From an uncultured Gallionellaceae bacterium (lineage in GTDB: Bacteria; Pseudomonadota; Gammaproteobacteria; Burkholderiales; Gallionellaceae): DNA of 44,590 nt. Position numbers and translations under genes: made by a program. The DNA lies in assembly GCA_903847155.1 (NCBI GenBank), contig CAINCU010000003.1, positions 1-44,590 on the forward strand. The letters run 5' to 3'. Shown piece by piece: positions 14,282 through 23,363 of this stretch. How positions within the stretch are numbered: position 1 is the stretch's first letter; the number at the start of each line of letters is the position of its first letter. The notes beneath the pieces are model-generated. The model worked only from the letters and a program-made list of their open reading frames with translations, had not been told where the DNA came from and made no database searches.

Positions 14282-17200
14282 ATGAATATTTATGACAGAC
14301 AGGTTTCGATTTTGTGGCGACGCCGAGCAGTTGCAGTGGCGGTTGCGTGTGTCTTTGCAGGTCATGCGCTGGCCAACGGCATAGACCCCAGCGTGGTTGC
14401 GGGACAGGCCAGCTTTGCCGCGCAGGGCAGTACGCTCAACATCACCAATAGCCCCGGCACAATTATCAACTGGCAGGGGTTTTCAATTGGCGCGGGCGAG
14501 ACCACGAACTTCGTTCAGCAAAGCGCCACTTCCAGTGTGCTCAATCGCGTCATCGGTGCCGATCCCTCGCTCATTCTCGGCACGCTCAGTTCCAACGGAC
14601 AGGTTTTTCTAATCAATCCCAGCGGCATTTTGGTGGGACAGGGTGCGCGCATTGACGTGGCCGGTTTGGTGGCTTCTACGCTCAATCTGAGCGATCAGGA
14701 TTTTCTCGCAGGGCGATTGAATTTCACCTCCAATCCGCTGGCTGGTAATGTGGACAACCAGGGCAGCATCACCACGCCTACGGGTGGCCGCGTGTATCTG
14801 GTCGGCACCAATGCGAGCAACAGTGGCATCATCAATAGCCCGCAGGGCGATGTAATTCTGGCTGCCGGGCAGTCAGTGAACATTTTCGATACCAGCACGC
14901 CAGGAGTGCGGGTTGAAATCACCGCGAGCAATAACGCCGCAGTCAACCTCGGCCAGATTCTTGCGCAAAGCGGTGAGGTTGGCATCTACGGTGCGGCACT
15001 GAGCAACTCGGGCATCATCAATGCCGATCAAGTGGTGAAGGACGCAAGCGGCAAAATTGTCCTGCGTGCGAAGCAGGATGTGACCCTCGAAGCCGGTAGC
15101 CGCATCAGCGCCAACGGCGAACAGGGCGGCGCGATAACGGTTCAGTCAGACGCCGGCACCACGCTGGTGTCGGGTGCAGTCGAAGCGAAAGGTACTCAAG
15201 GCGAAGGTGGCACGATCAAGATTCTCGGCAACCAGGTTGGGTTGATGGATAACGCGTCAGTCAACGCATCGGGGCAAACTGGTGGCGGCACGGTGCTTAT
15301 TGGTGGCGACTTCCATGGTGCCAATTCCAATGTGCAGAACGCCACCGCGACCTATGTCGGGCCCGATGCAACTATCAAGGCCGACGCGATCCAAAGCGGA
15401 AATGGCGGCAATGTGGCGGTCTGGGCGGACAATACCACCCGCTATTACGGCAACATCAGCGCGCGCGGTGGCGCGAATTCCGGCGACGGCGGTTTTGTCG
15501 AGGTGTCCGGTAAGCACTACCTCGATTTTCTGGGGGTAGTGAACACGCTAGCGCCGGCGGGCAAAGCGGGCACGCTGCTGCTCGATCCGTCGGATATCAC
15601 GATTAGCGCTGGTTCAGATTCCGGTATGTCGGGCACTGCATCCCCCTTCAGCGGTACAGCTGATACTTCAATCCTTAACGTAACGACCCTCACGAACGCA
15701 CTTGCGCTTGGTAATGTTTTAGTGGATGCCTCTGCGGGCGCTGCCGCAGGTACCGGCAACATCACCGTGTCAACCGTAATCACTTGGAGCACCGCTAAAA
15801 CACTCGAGCTAAAGGCTGGAAATGACGTGCTCGTCAGTGCCGCGTTCAACGCCGACACTGCGGGTGCCGCAATCAAGCTGACCGCCGGGCATGACGTGAC
15901 CGTCAATGGCGCGCTCAACGCCCACGGCGCCGGTTCCGCGATCACGCTGAGCGCTGGAAATAACGTGAACGTCAATGCCGCACTCGTTGCCCCCGGTGCT
16001 CTTTCCGCGATTGAACTGCGTGCCGGCAATGACGGTACCGGTGCCGGCACAGTTATTTTTGGGAGCGGGGGTTCTGCCAATGCGCCGACCACCAATATCT
16101 ACTACAACCCGACCTTGTACGCGAACTACGATACCGACAAGACGGCCTACGGTGCTTTTATCACCGGCGGTATCGGTGCCCTGAACACTTACATGCTCCT
16201 GTACGTGACGGGTTTGAGTGCGGACAAGACCTATAACGGCAACTTTACAGCGGTTCTTACTGGAACCGCGACAATAACCCCGGCTAGTAGTGATACTGTC
16301 ACTCTTGCTGGCAGCGGCAGCGTCGCCGACTTCAGCAACAAGGACGTGCACACTGAAATTCTCTCGCTGACTAATAACTACAGCATCACCGGCACGGAGG
16401 CTTATAAATATTCGCTCTTCAAGCCATCGAACCTGTCGGCGAGCATCACCGCCAAGACCGTCACGCTCTCGGCCGCCAAGACCTATGATGGCACCACCGA
16501 TCTGACCGGCGCGGTGACTCTCGCCACCGGCATCTCCGGCGAAGCCCTCACCTATTCAGGGGCCACCGCCAACGATGCGCATGTGCCCACCGCCAACAAG
16601 TACGTCAACGCCATCACCCTGCTCGACGGCACCGGCCTCGCGAGCAACTACGCGCTGCCCACGCTCGACGTCGCCAACGCACCGGTCACCATCAACAAAG
16701 CCGCCTTGGCGGTGACCGCCAACGCCGTCACCAAGACCTACGACGGCGGCCTCACGGCCACCGGCACGGGCACGGTCGGCGTCATCGCCGGAGCGGGAGA
16801 TGTGGTGAACAGCGCAGGCAGCCAGACCTTCCTCGACAAGAACTTCGGTCTTGGCAACAAAGTCGTGCGCGCCTCCGGCGTCACGCTCAAGGATGCAGGC
16901 AATGCCGACATGAGCGGCAACTACACCATCAGCTACACCGACAACACCACCAGCACCATCAACAAAGCCGCCTTGGCGGTAACGGCGAATCCCCAGAGCA
17001 AGGTGTACGGGACGATCGATCCTGCCCTGACCTACACCACAGGCGCCTTCCAATTCGGTGACACGGCAGGTAGCGTACTGACCGGCGTGTTATCACGGGC
17101 TGCCGGAGAAGACGTCAACTCTTACGCGATCGGCCAAAACACCCTTGCCTCGAACGCCAATTACACCATTGCCTACACTGGCAACAACCTGGCCATCACG

Positions 17201-17704
17201 CCGGCGGCGCTCAACGTTGTCGCGAATCCCCAGAACAAACTCTTCGGCACGATCGATCCGGCATTGACCTTTAGCGTGACGGGACTGGTGAATAACCCGG
17301 CACTCGGCATCGCCGATACGGCAGGTTCCGTGCTCTCGGGCGCGCTCACGCGCCTCCCCGGCGAGAGTGCATTGGGTGGGCCGTACGCCATCACGCAGGG
17401 AAGCCTCGCTGTCAACAGCAGCAATTACACCTTGAGCAGTTTTGCGGGCAACAACCTCACTATCACCGGGGCAGCCGCCGAACCGATTCTGGGCTTCAAC
17501 GCTGGGCAAGTTGTGTTTGCCGGTGTGATCAATACCGAGTCTTATTACCGTCCGGGTAACTTCTGGCATATCTCGCTTAATCCGAATAACGCCGATCCGG
17601 GATTCGACGTGATAAGAGGCACGAATGATTTGAGCTCACGCTTAAGAAGACGCTTGAACATTTGCGAGGGCATTGCTGAGGGAGGGGTTTGTGAAACTTA
17701 CTAA
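14282..17704 (+). CDS. two-partner secretion exoprotein (TpsA), haemagglutination-type with YDG/MBG repeats
   Basis: This 1140-residue protein has a long-type signal (MNIYDRQVSILWRRRAVAVA..., ending GHALANG). The TPS domain spans about 32-270: STLNITNSPGTIINWQGFSIG, NRVIGADPSLILGTLSSNGQVFLINPSGILVGQGARIDVAGLVAST. A beta-helix region with SGNGGNVAVWADN and GDGGFVEVSGK follows. From ~640, Ig-like YDG and MBG repeats occur (LSADKTYNGN, KTYDGTTDLTGAV, NPQSKVYGTIDPALTY, NPQNKLFGTIDPALTF). The C-terminus carries two cysteines (C1128, C1137) three residues from the end. The cognate TpsB follows after 64 bp. The product is a surface or released adhesin/filament. Confidence 0.93.
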   Translation: MNIYDRQVSILWRRRAVAVAVACVFAGHALANGIDPSVVAGQASFAAQGSTLNITNSPGTIINWQGFSIGAGETTNFVQQSATSSVLNRVIGADPSLILGTLSSNGQVFLINPSGILVGQGARIDVAGLVASTLNLSDQDFLAGRLNFTSNPLAGNVDNQGSITTPTGGRVYLVGTNASNSGIINSPQGDVILAAGQSVNIFDTSTPGVRVEITASNNAAVNLGQILAQSGEVGIYGAALSNSGIINADQVVKDASGKIVLRAKQDVTLEAGSRISANGEQGGAITVQSDAGTTLVSGAVEAKGTQGEGGTIKILGNQVGLMDNASVNASGQTGGGTVLIGGDFHGANSNVQNATATYVGPDATIKADAIQSGNGGNVAVWADNTTRYYGNISARGGANSGDGGFVEVSGKHYLDFLGVVNTLAPAGKAGTLLLDPSDITISAGSDSGMSGTASPFSGTADTSILNVTTLTNALALGNVLVDASAGAAAGTGNITVSTVITWSTAKTLELKAGNDVLVSAAFNADTAGAAIKLTAGHDVTVNGALNAHGAGSAITLSAGNNVNVNAALVAPGALSAIELRAGNDGTGAGTVIFGSGGSANAPTTNIYYNPTLYANYDTDKTAYGAFITGGIGALNTYMLLYVTGLSADKTYNGNFTAVLTGTATITPASSDTVTLAGSGSVADFSNKDVHTEILSLTNNYSITGTEAYKYSLFKPSNLSASITAKTVTLSAAKTYDGTTDLTGAVTLATGISGEALTYSGATANDAHVPTANKYVNAITLLDGTGLASNYALPTLDVANAPVTINKAALAVTANAVTKTYDGGLTATGTGTVGVIAGAGDVVNSAGSQTFLDKNFGLGNKVVRASGVTLKDAGNADMSGNYTISYTDNTTSTINKAALAVTANPQSKVYGTIDPALTYTTGAFQFGDTAGSVLTGVLSRAAGEDVNSYAIGQNTLASNANYTIAYTGNNLAITPAALNVVANPQNKLFGTIDPALTFSVTGLVNNPALGIADTAGSVLSGALTRLPGESALGGPYAITQGSLAVNSSNYTLSSFAGNNLTITGAAAEPILGFNAGQVVFAGVINTESYYRPGNFWHISLNPNNADPGFDVIRGTNDLSSRLRRRLNICEGIAEGGVCETY

Positions 17705-17768
17705 TCTGCGAAATTTGAATTATTTGTGATGCCTTGAATTCACCGTAGCAATCTGAGAAAGCTGAAAA

Positions 17769-19415
17769 ATGAGCAGCACTGAATTTCAGGAAAAGAGCGA
17801 CACGCCGGGCATCATTTGTTGCATCGTTCTTGCGCTGGTGCTGCTGACAGCGGCACCTTGCATGGCCCAGCCGCAAACCGAGCATTTCGATATTGATCGT
17901 TTCAATATCACTGGTAATACCTTGCTCAAACCGGAGGAAATTGAATCGGCACTCAAGCCATTCACCGGCAAGCAGCGCGAGTACAGCGATGTGCAGAATG
18001 CGATTGAAACGCTCAAGCGGCGTTATCGCACTGCGGGGTATAGCGTGGTGGGCGTGGTTGCCCCCGCGCAGAATCTCGACGGGGGGATTGTCACGCTGTT
18101 GGTCAGCGAAGCGCGCATCGGCAAAGTCACCATTGTGGGCAACCAATTTTTTGAGAATGCGAACATTCGCGCCAGCCTCCCGGCTCTGCAAGAGGGCGTG
18201 CCGCCGCGTGTCGTGGATATATCTGCGAACGCGCAACTGGTCAACGAAAATCCGGCCAAGCAAGTGGACATCGTGTTGCGCACCGGAGAAAAAGAGGCTG
18301 TGGTGGATGCCACCGTCAACCTCGTCGATGTGCGTCCGCTCAAGACTTTCATCACCTTTGACAATACCGGCAACCAGCAAACGGGTAGCTATCGACTGGG
18401 AGTCGGTGTGCAACATGCCAACCTTTTCAACCGCGACCAGGTGGGCACCTTCAACTACGTCACCTCGCCCGGAAAATGGAGTCAAGTCAGCCTGTACAGC
18501 GGCAGCTATCGACTGCCGCTTTATGCGCGGGGAGACTCGATGGATTTCATTGCTGCCTACTCGGATGTTAGCGCAGGCACGACGCAAACTGTCGCCGGAC
18601 CGCTGGCTTTCTCCGGCAAGGGCACTGTTTATGGCTTGCGCTATAACCAGTTGCTGGCAAGGCAAGGCGAGTATGTGCACCGCATTGTTTATGGTCTCGA
18701 TTATCGTGCCTACAAGAATGAATGCGCACTCGGCAGTTTCGGCTCGGCTGGGTGCGGGCCCACTGCGGTGGATGTCACCGTGCGCCCCATCAGCGTGGCC
18801 TACAGCGGCAACTGGGAAATACCCGGACGAATCTCGGATTTTTATGTGGCTGTATCGCACAATGTTCCCGGTGCTGCCAATGGACGGGATAGTGATTTCA
18901 ATGCGGCGCGCCCGAGTCCGAATGGCGGCAGTGGCGCGTCCGCCAATTACAAGATACTTCGTTTTGGCGCCAGCATCACGAACGCCTTTGAGAACAATTG
19001 GCAGGCTCACGCCGCTTTCAACGTTCAGTACACCTCCGACGCACTCGTATCAGGCGAGCAATTCAGCATCGCCGGAGCGACCGCAGTGCGCGGCTTTCTG
19101 GAGCGCGAGATTGCGCGCGACCTCGGTGTATTTGCCAATCTGGAATTTTATTCACCCAACCTGACGGGCAAACTGCTGCACGGTGATGGCAACCTGCGCG
19201 GTGTGTTGTTCTGCGACCTCGGCAGAGCGGCCAACAATCCGCTATCCGGCGAAACTGCACAAAATGAAACGATCAGCAGCGCCGGTGCCGGGATGCGCTG
19301 GAAAATCCAGAGAGACCTCAATCTGCGCTTTGACTTGGCGCGGGTGTTGAATGGCGGAGGGAACCAGAAAGCGGGCGACTTCCGTGGGCATATTTCGGTC
19401 TATTTCGGATTTTAG
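17769..19415 (+). CDS. TpsB outer-membrane transporter (ShlB/FhaC/HecB family)
   Basis: This 548-residue protein has a signal segment (IICCIVLALVLLTAAPCMAQ). Two POTRA domains follow (about 38-110: FDIDRFNITGNTLLKPEEIESAL, YSDVQNAIETLKRRYRTAGYS; about 110-185: IGKVTIVGNQFFENANIRAS). A 16-stranded beta-barrel completes it, with family signatures DNTGNQQTGSYRLGVGVQ, LRYNQLLAR, SIAGATAVRGFLERE and the terminal strand FRGHISVYFGF ending in Phe. Omp85-superfamily TpsB proteins export the neighbouring TpsA across the outer membrane without ATP. The start at 17769 has a weak ribosome-binding site (GAAAGCTG). Confidence 0.95.
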   Translation: MSSTEFQEKSDTPGIICCIVLALVLLTAAPCMAQPQTEHFDIDRFNITGNTLLKPEEIESALKPFTGKQREYSDVQNAIETLKRRYRTAGYSVVGVVAPAQNLDGGIVTLLVSEARIGKVTIVGNQFFENANIRASLPALQEGVPPRVVDISANAQLVNENPAKQVDIVLRTGEKEAVVDATVNLVDVRPLKTFITFDNTGNQQTGSYRLGVGVQHANLFNRDQVGTFNYVTSPGKWSQVSLYSGSYRLPLYARGDSMDFIAAYSDVSAGTTQTVAGPLAFSGKGTVYGLRYNQLLARQGEYVHRIVYGLDYRAYKNECALGSFGSAGCGPTAVDVTVRPISVAYSGNWEIPGRISDFYVAVSHNVPGAANGRDSDFNAARPSPNGGSGASANYKILRFGASITNAFENNWQAHAAFNVQYTSDALVSGEQFSIAGATAVRGFLEREIARDLGVFANLEFYSPNLTGKLLHGDGNLRGVLFCDLGRAANNPLSGETAQNETISSAGAGMRWKIQRDLNLRFDLARVLNGGGNQKAGDFRGHISVYFGF

Positions 19416-19448
19416 TTTTGATTGCGTCTTTGGGATTATTGGGGAGTA

Positions 19449-19491
19449 TGTGCGACACCGCACGGATTGCCGTGGATGAAGATGGGATAAG
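19449..19491 (+). promoter_or_regulatory. CRP/FNR-like site plus -10 box, lapA group
   Basis: The site TGTGCGACACCGCACG (19449-19464) has near-perfect arms. GATAAG (19486-19491) begins 22 bases after it, the same offset as at 5883 and 9444. It lies in the 120-bp gap between tpsB and the LapA-like gene. Confidence 0.75.
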
Positions 19492-19536
19492 GAAATTACG
19501 GGAATTGTTCCTCAAGAGTTTCTGAAGGAGTTAAAA

Positions 19537-19761
19537 ATGAATATCAAACTTGTGCTGATACTTTTTCTGGCAAGTCTGGCGGTTATCTTTATCGCTCAAA
19601 ATGTCGCCGCAGTCGAGATCGTCTTTCTGTATTGGAAGGTGTCCATGTCCAGTGCGTTGTTGATATTTTTTACGCTGATGACCGGTTTCTTTTTGGGATG
19701 GTTTTTACATAGCTATGTGTTGTATCGGAAGTACAAAGTCGAGTCGGTGTATTTGCGTTGA
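19537..19761 (+). CDS. LapA-domain (DUF1049) inner membrane protein
   Basis: This 74-residue protein has two membrane helices, LVLILFLASLAVIFIAQNVA and ALLIFFTLMTGFFLGWFLHS, followed by a short basic tail. The FIAQN...VEIVFLYWKVSMSSALLIFF...GFFLGW pattern is that of LapA/YciS-type proteins, which in E. coli act with LapB in lipopolysaccharide assembly control. No lapB neighbour is present. GAAGGAG precedes the ATG. It is the first gene behind the operator at 19449. Confidence 0.88.
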   Translation: MNIKLVLILFLASLAVIFIAQNVAAVEIVFLYWKVSMSSALLIFFTLMTGFFLGWFLHSYVLYRKYKVESVYLR

Positions 19762-19827
19762 ACCGGTTGTCCGCGTGAAATGAAAGCGCGTCCGTCTTAT
19801 ATGCTGAAAATTAATCAGGAGAAAATA

Positions 19828-20229
19828 ATGAACACAAACACACGTTTTATGCGCATGACCAGCCGCTTGCTGATAGTCAGTGTTTTGAGCCTTGGTATGC
19901 CCTTCCAGTCTGCGAATGCCACAATGGTGGGGACGGACAAGGTGTCTGCGTCCGCTCAATCCCAAACGAACCGGGAACGTATTCGCTCTTTTCTTGCGCG
20001 CGAAGATGTGCGCAAAGAAATGCAGAAGCAGGGTATCGATGCCAACACCGCCGATGCTCGCGTGGCTGTACTGAGCGACCAGGAAGTGCAGCAAATCGCG
20101 GGCAAGCTGGACAAGATGCCGGCTGGCGGCGACGTCATCAGTCTGCTGTTGACCATTTTCGTGATTCTGCTGATCACCGATATTTTGGGTTTCACCAAAG
20201 TGTTTCCGTTCACACGTTCGGTTCACTGA
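19828..20229 (+). CDS. PA2779-family protein
   Basis: ATG 19828 (after AGGAG) gives 133 residues. It has a signal-like N-terminus (LLIVSVLSLGMPFQSANA), a conserved middle part (RERIRSFLAREDVRKEMQKQGIDANTADARVAVLSDQEVQQIAGKLDKMPAGG) and a C-terminal membrane helix (VISLLLTIFVILLITDILGF). This is the typical layout of the PA2779 family, found next to a PA2778-type peptidase as here. Function is unknown. Confidence 0.9.
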   Translation: MNTNTRFMRMTSRLLIVSVLSLGMPFQSANATMVGTDKVSASAQSQTNRERIRSFLAREDVRKEMQKQGIDANTADARVAVLSDQEVQQIAGKLDKMPAGGDVISLLLTIFVILLITDILGFTKVFPFTRSVH

Positions 20230-20287
20230 TCCCAAATATTCGTTGGCAAGTTCAACCGGGGGTTTCCCTTTGTAAGGGAGCATAGTC

Positions 20288-21304
20288 ATGGAACGGATCA
20301 CAGCCAATGAACAATCCGGGTTGATTGCCACACTCTCACGTATTCGGGAGAGGTGGTTCCGCTGCGCAAGTATCACATTTAGTGCGGGCATTTTTCTGTT
20401 GAGCTGTCTGGGCGGCTGTGCCACCCCGCAGACACAGGCGCTGCTCAATTCGCACGCAGGAAATCTGCCGCAACATATTGAACTGATTACCGTCCCGTTT
20501 TACCAGCAGGAAAGCCACCAGTGCGGCCCGGCATCGCTCGCCATGGTGATGAATGCGAACGGTGTCGAAGTGACGCCGCAGCAACTGCAAGCGCAACTCT
20601 ACCTGCCGGGACTTAAAGGTAGCCTGCAAGTGGAAATGCTGGCCGCCACGCGGCGCAACGGTTTGCTGGCCTACGAGCTGGCTCCGCAACTGGAGGACAT
20701 GCTGGCTGAAGTCGCCAACGGCCATCCGGTGATCGTGCTGCAAAATCTGGCGTTGAGCTGGTATCCGATGTGGCACTACGCGGTGGTGGTGGGATACGAC
20801 ATCGAGCGCAAAGAGATCATCCTGCGTTCCGGTCTGGAACAGAGGCAGGTTCTGCCGCTGACGACTTTTGAGCATACTTGGGCGCGTTCCGAACACTGGG
20901 CCATGCTCGCCTTGCCGCCCGGTCAGATGCCGCGCACCGCAACTGAAACCGCCTATGTGGCCGCAGCAGTCGAGTTTGAGAATGGAGCTCCACCGCGCGA
21001 TGCCGCAGTTGCCTATGACGCCGCGCTCAAGCGCTGGCCGCACAATCTGGCGGCACGCATAGGCGAAGGTAATTCGGCCTACGCGCTGGGAGATACACCG
21101 CGTGCCGAGAATGCTTTTCGACAGGCAACGCTGGATCATCCCGACTCCGCCATTGCCTTCAATAATCTTGCGCAAACCCTGCTCGATCAGAAGCGCTATG
21201 CTGAAGCGTTGGACTCGGCGAACCGGGCGGTCAGCTTGGGCGGACCGGAACAGGCGGTAGTCGTGGGAACCTTGCAGCAGATCAAAAAGGAGATGCCGCA
21301 ATGA
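20288..21304 (+). CDS. PA2778-family cysteine peptidase lipoprotein with TPR repeats
   Basis: This 338-residue protein has a long N-terminus ending in the lipobox LGGC (Cys about 44). A C39-like papain-fold peptidase domain spans about 60-210: QESHQCGPASLAMVMNANGV carries the catalytic Cys, and MWHYAVVVGYD the catalytic His. TPR-like repeats occupy about 220-335 (AVAYDAALKRWPHNLAARIGEGN, AFRQATLDHPDSAIAFNNLAQTLLDQKRYAEALDSANRAV). Domain order and the adjacent PA2779 gene identify the family. The substrate is unknown; a periplasmic processing role at the outer membrane is likely. Confidence 0.92.
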   Translation: MERITANEQSGLIATLSRIRERWFRCASITFSAGIFLLSCLGGCATPQTQALLNSHAGNLPQHIELITVPFYQQESHQCGPASLAMVMNANGVEVTPQQLQAQLYLPGLKGSLQVEMLAATRRNGLLAYELAPQLEDMLAEVANGHPVIVLQNLALSWYPMWHYAVVVGYDIERKEIILRSGLEQRQVLPLTTFEHTWARSEHWAMLALPPGQMPRTATETAYVAAAVEFENGAPPRDAAVAYDAALKRWPHNLAARIGEGNSAYALGDTPRAENAFRQATLDHPDSAIAFNNLAQTLLDQKRYAEALDSANRAVSLGGPEQAVVVGTLQQIKKEMPQ

Positions 21305-21331
21305 ATATTTCATCGGCATAACAAACAAGTT

Positions 21332-22609
21332 ATGAAACTGCTCAGTTTCATTTTTACCTTGGCCATCGTCATCGCATCGGCTGTGCTATGTCAGCAGATC
21401 ATTGCCAACTCGATTGCCAATCAGCAGAACAAAAATGATTTCGCCGAGCTCAACGATGTCAAATACGGTCTGCTCAGTGCGGATGAATGGAAGCGCCAGG
21501 TCAACGTCATTCTCACCGGGGAAATCAACAAGCTGTATGTGTCTAGAGCGAATGAGCGGGTGCTCAAGAAGCATATCGAAGTGCTGCTGAACACGCTGAT
21601 CGATCAAGTTGACAAGAAGATCAGGGAAGGCAATGCAGGCACAACAGGAGGGCGGCTGTCGCAAACCTTCATCGACATGTTTATCAATCTGGACGACATC
21701 AAAAAAGGCATTCCAGAGTATGCGGATGCGGTCATTCACGAGATCACCAAATCGAAAACCAGACGGCAGGTGAAGGCCGTATTGAATAAACAGCTTCAAC
21801 AATACGCCGACAAGACATTTGATTTACAGGGCACGCCCCTGCTGAACAGCATCCTGCTCAGGACTACCTCCAAAGATGTGGAGGCAGCGCGCATCAAGCT
21901 GCAGAAGGAAATTGCATTCAGGCAGGCGCAGATCGTCAGGCAAGTCATCCTGCTGATCTCGCTCGCTACCAGTCTTTTTGTTTTATCCGGTTTCAGCCGG
22001 AAAGCGCTAACCCCGTCCCGTTATGCGTTCCTCGTGCTGACGCTTATATTCCTGCTGTTGGCCGGGGTCACCACGCCCACCATTGATATGGAGGCAAAGA
22101 TTTCCCAATTGAGTTTTGTGTTATTGGGTCATCCAGTGCATTTCGAGAATCAGGTGTTGTTTTTCCAAAGCAAAAGTATTCTGGACGTATTTCGCATCAT
22201 GATTAACCATCAAGACCTTCAGATGAAACTGGTCGGCGTGTTGCTGATCACCTTCAGCATCATTATTCCGCTGTTAAAGATCATTTCGACCGTGGGATAT
22301 TATTTCGATTATCACCATGCAAGAAACAACCGGGTGATCAGATTCTTCGTCTTGAGTTCGGGCAAATGGTCCATGGCCGATGTCATGGTGGTGGCGATAT
22401 TCATGGCCTATATCGGATTCAACGGAATCCTTGCCAGCCAACTCGGCCAGTTGAATTCAACCGGACAGGAGCTGGTGCTGTTGACGACGAATGGCACTTC
22501 CCTGCAGCCGGGCTATTACCTGTTCCTGACTTACACCTTGCTGGCATTATTTCTGTCAGAACTGCTAACCAGAAAGAACCGGGCTGAAGTCGCCACAGCA
22601 GCTCCCTAA
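21332..22609 (+). CDS. PqiA-like paraquat-inducible membrane protein with N-terminal extension
   Basis: This 425-residue protein starts with a membrane anchor (LLSFIFTLAIVIASAVLCQQIIA). A ~180-residue helical, hydrophilic region follows (VNVILTGEINKLYVSRANERV, INLDDIKKGIPEYADAVIHE). Then come helices at about 205-225, 233-250, 300-325, 345-375 and 390-410. The C-terminal half has the PqiA signature (VGVLLITFSIIIPLLKIIST, GKWSMADVMVVAIFMAYIGF, LQPGYYLFLTYTLLALFLSELL). PqiA proteins belong to lipid-transport MCE systems, but no pqiB/pqiC gene is next to it. It starts 27 bp after the PA2778 gene on the same strand, probably in the same operon. Confidence 0.85.
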   Translation: MKLLSFIFTLAIVIASAVLCQQIIANSIANQQNKNDFAELNDVKYGLLSADEWKRQVNVILTGEINKLYVSRANERVLKKHIEVLLNTLIDQVDKKIREGNAGTTGGRLSQTFIDMFINLDDIKKGIPEYADAVIHEITKSKTRRQVKAVLNKQLQQYADKTFDLQGTPLLNSILLRTTSKDVEAARIKLQKEIAFRQAQIVRQVILLISLATSLFVLSGFSRKALTPSRYAFLVLTLIFLLLAGVTTPTIDMEAKISQLSFVLLGHPVHFENQVLFFQSKSILDVFRIMINHQDLQMKLVGVLLITFSIIIPLLKIISTVGYYFDYHHARNNRVIRFFVLSSGKWSMADVMVVAIFMAYIGFNGILASQLGQLNSTGQELVLLTTNGTSLQPGYYLFLTYTLLALFLSELLTRKNRAEVATAAP

Positions 22610-22619
22610 GCCTTGTTGA

Positions 22620-22802
22620 TCACACTGCAATGTCATCCAGGGCTTTGTGCATCTCCGCCAGAATAAGTTTGTCTGCGCCCTCCTGATCAATCTCGGGAAT
22701 ATCCCAACCAAAGATCGTGCGATATTTTTCAAGCAGTCCGCGCATATCCGTCGCAATGTCTTTGCGGTGCGCATCCAATTCCAGTTGTTCCATTTCTTTC
22801 AT
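22620..22802 (-). CDS. small hypothetical protein
   Basis: This 60-residue acidic, helical peptide (MKEMEQLELDAHRKDIATDM, EKYRTIFGWDIPEIDQEGAD, KLILAEMHKALDDIAV) has no membrane helix and no recognised family. GGAAATATC precedes the ATG. It lies 26 bp downstream of the DUF1840 gene on the same strand and is probably co-transcribed from the promoter at 23225. Confidence 0.6.
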   Translation of the reverse strand: MKEMEQLELDAHRKDIATDMRGLLEKYRTIFGWDIPEIDQEGADKLILAEMHKALDDIAV

Positions 22803-22828
22803 GATATTTCCTTAAAACAAAATACGAA

Positions 22829-23125
22829 CTACTTCCAAGTGACGTAGCATTTTTCCTTGACTGCGGCAGAAAGCAGATTAATGAGTGGCAGCGCTCGATG
22901 AGCCGTGCTCACCACCGGCTCTTCCGCATTCTTGTCCGCAACCGGTGGTGAGCTGTTTCCCGATTCGATAGCGGCCTTTAACCGGCTCAGCGCCTGGGCA
23001 ACATCTTCTTCCCGGATTGCGCCGGGCACCGCCGCACTGTGTCCCATCATTTTTAGCATGGATAACGCGTCATCGCCAAACATGGTGATGTCGGCATAAG
23101 CCTTTGTTGTAAAAGTCACCAGCAT
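22829..23125 (-). CDS. DUF1840 domain protein
   Basis: This 98-residue protein begins MLVTFTTKAYADITMFGDDALSMLKMMGHSAAVPGAI and ends RALPLINLLSAAVKEKCYVTW. Both ends match DUF1840, a family found mainly in betaproteobacteria. The middle is a variable linker. Function is unknown. AGGAGACTTTT lies before the ATG. It is preceded on its own strand by an operator copy (23225-23240) and followed by the small hypothetical gene. Confidence 0.92.
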   Translation of the reverse strand: MLVTFTTKAYADITMFGDDALSMLKMMGHSAAVPGAIREEDVAQALSRLKAAIESGNSSPPVADKNAEEPVVSTAHRALPLINLLSAAVKEKCYVTWK

Positions 23126-23197
23126 AAAAGTCTCCTAGTTGAATGAAGCTATGTAACGTGCCTAAGCAAATCGCTTTAGAATTTTGCCATACCCGAC

Positions 23198-23240
23198 ATT
23201 TACTACTTCCAAAGCCGCGCGCTCTGTGCGACTGCGAACA
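23198..23240 (-). promoter_or_regulatory. CRP/FNR-like site and promoter of the DUF1840 gene
   Basis: The site TGTGCGACTGCGAACA (23225-23240) has two good arms and is followed on the minus strand by GAGC. GTAAAT (23198-23203) begins 22 bases after the site. On the plus strand a weaker TAGCTT lies at the same offset (23262-23267), so the divergent cbpA operon might share the site. Confidence 0.7.
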
Positions 23241-23363
23241 TACAACAATGTGTAATTGCCGTAGCTTGGCAAGTCCTCTGTGAGAAATGTTTTTCATGAT
23301 GATTGCTCAAGACTAAGCGTCTTTCATGAATTTTTCAGAAAATTTGCACATACAAATCGAACC

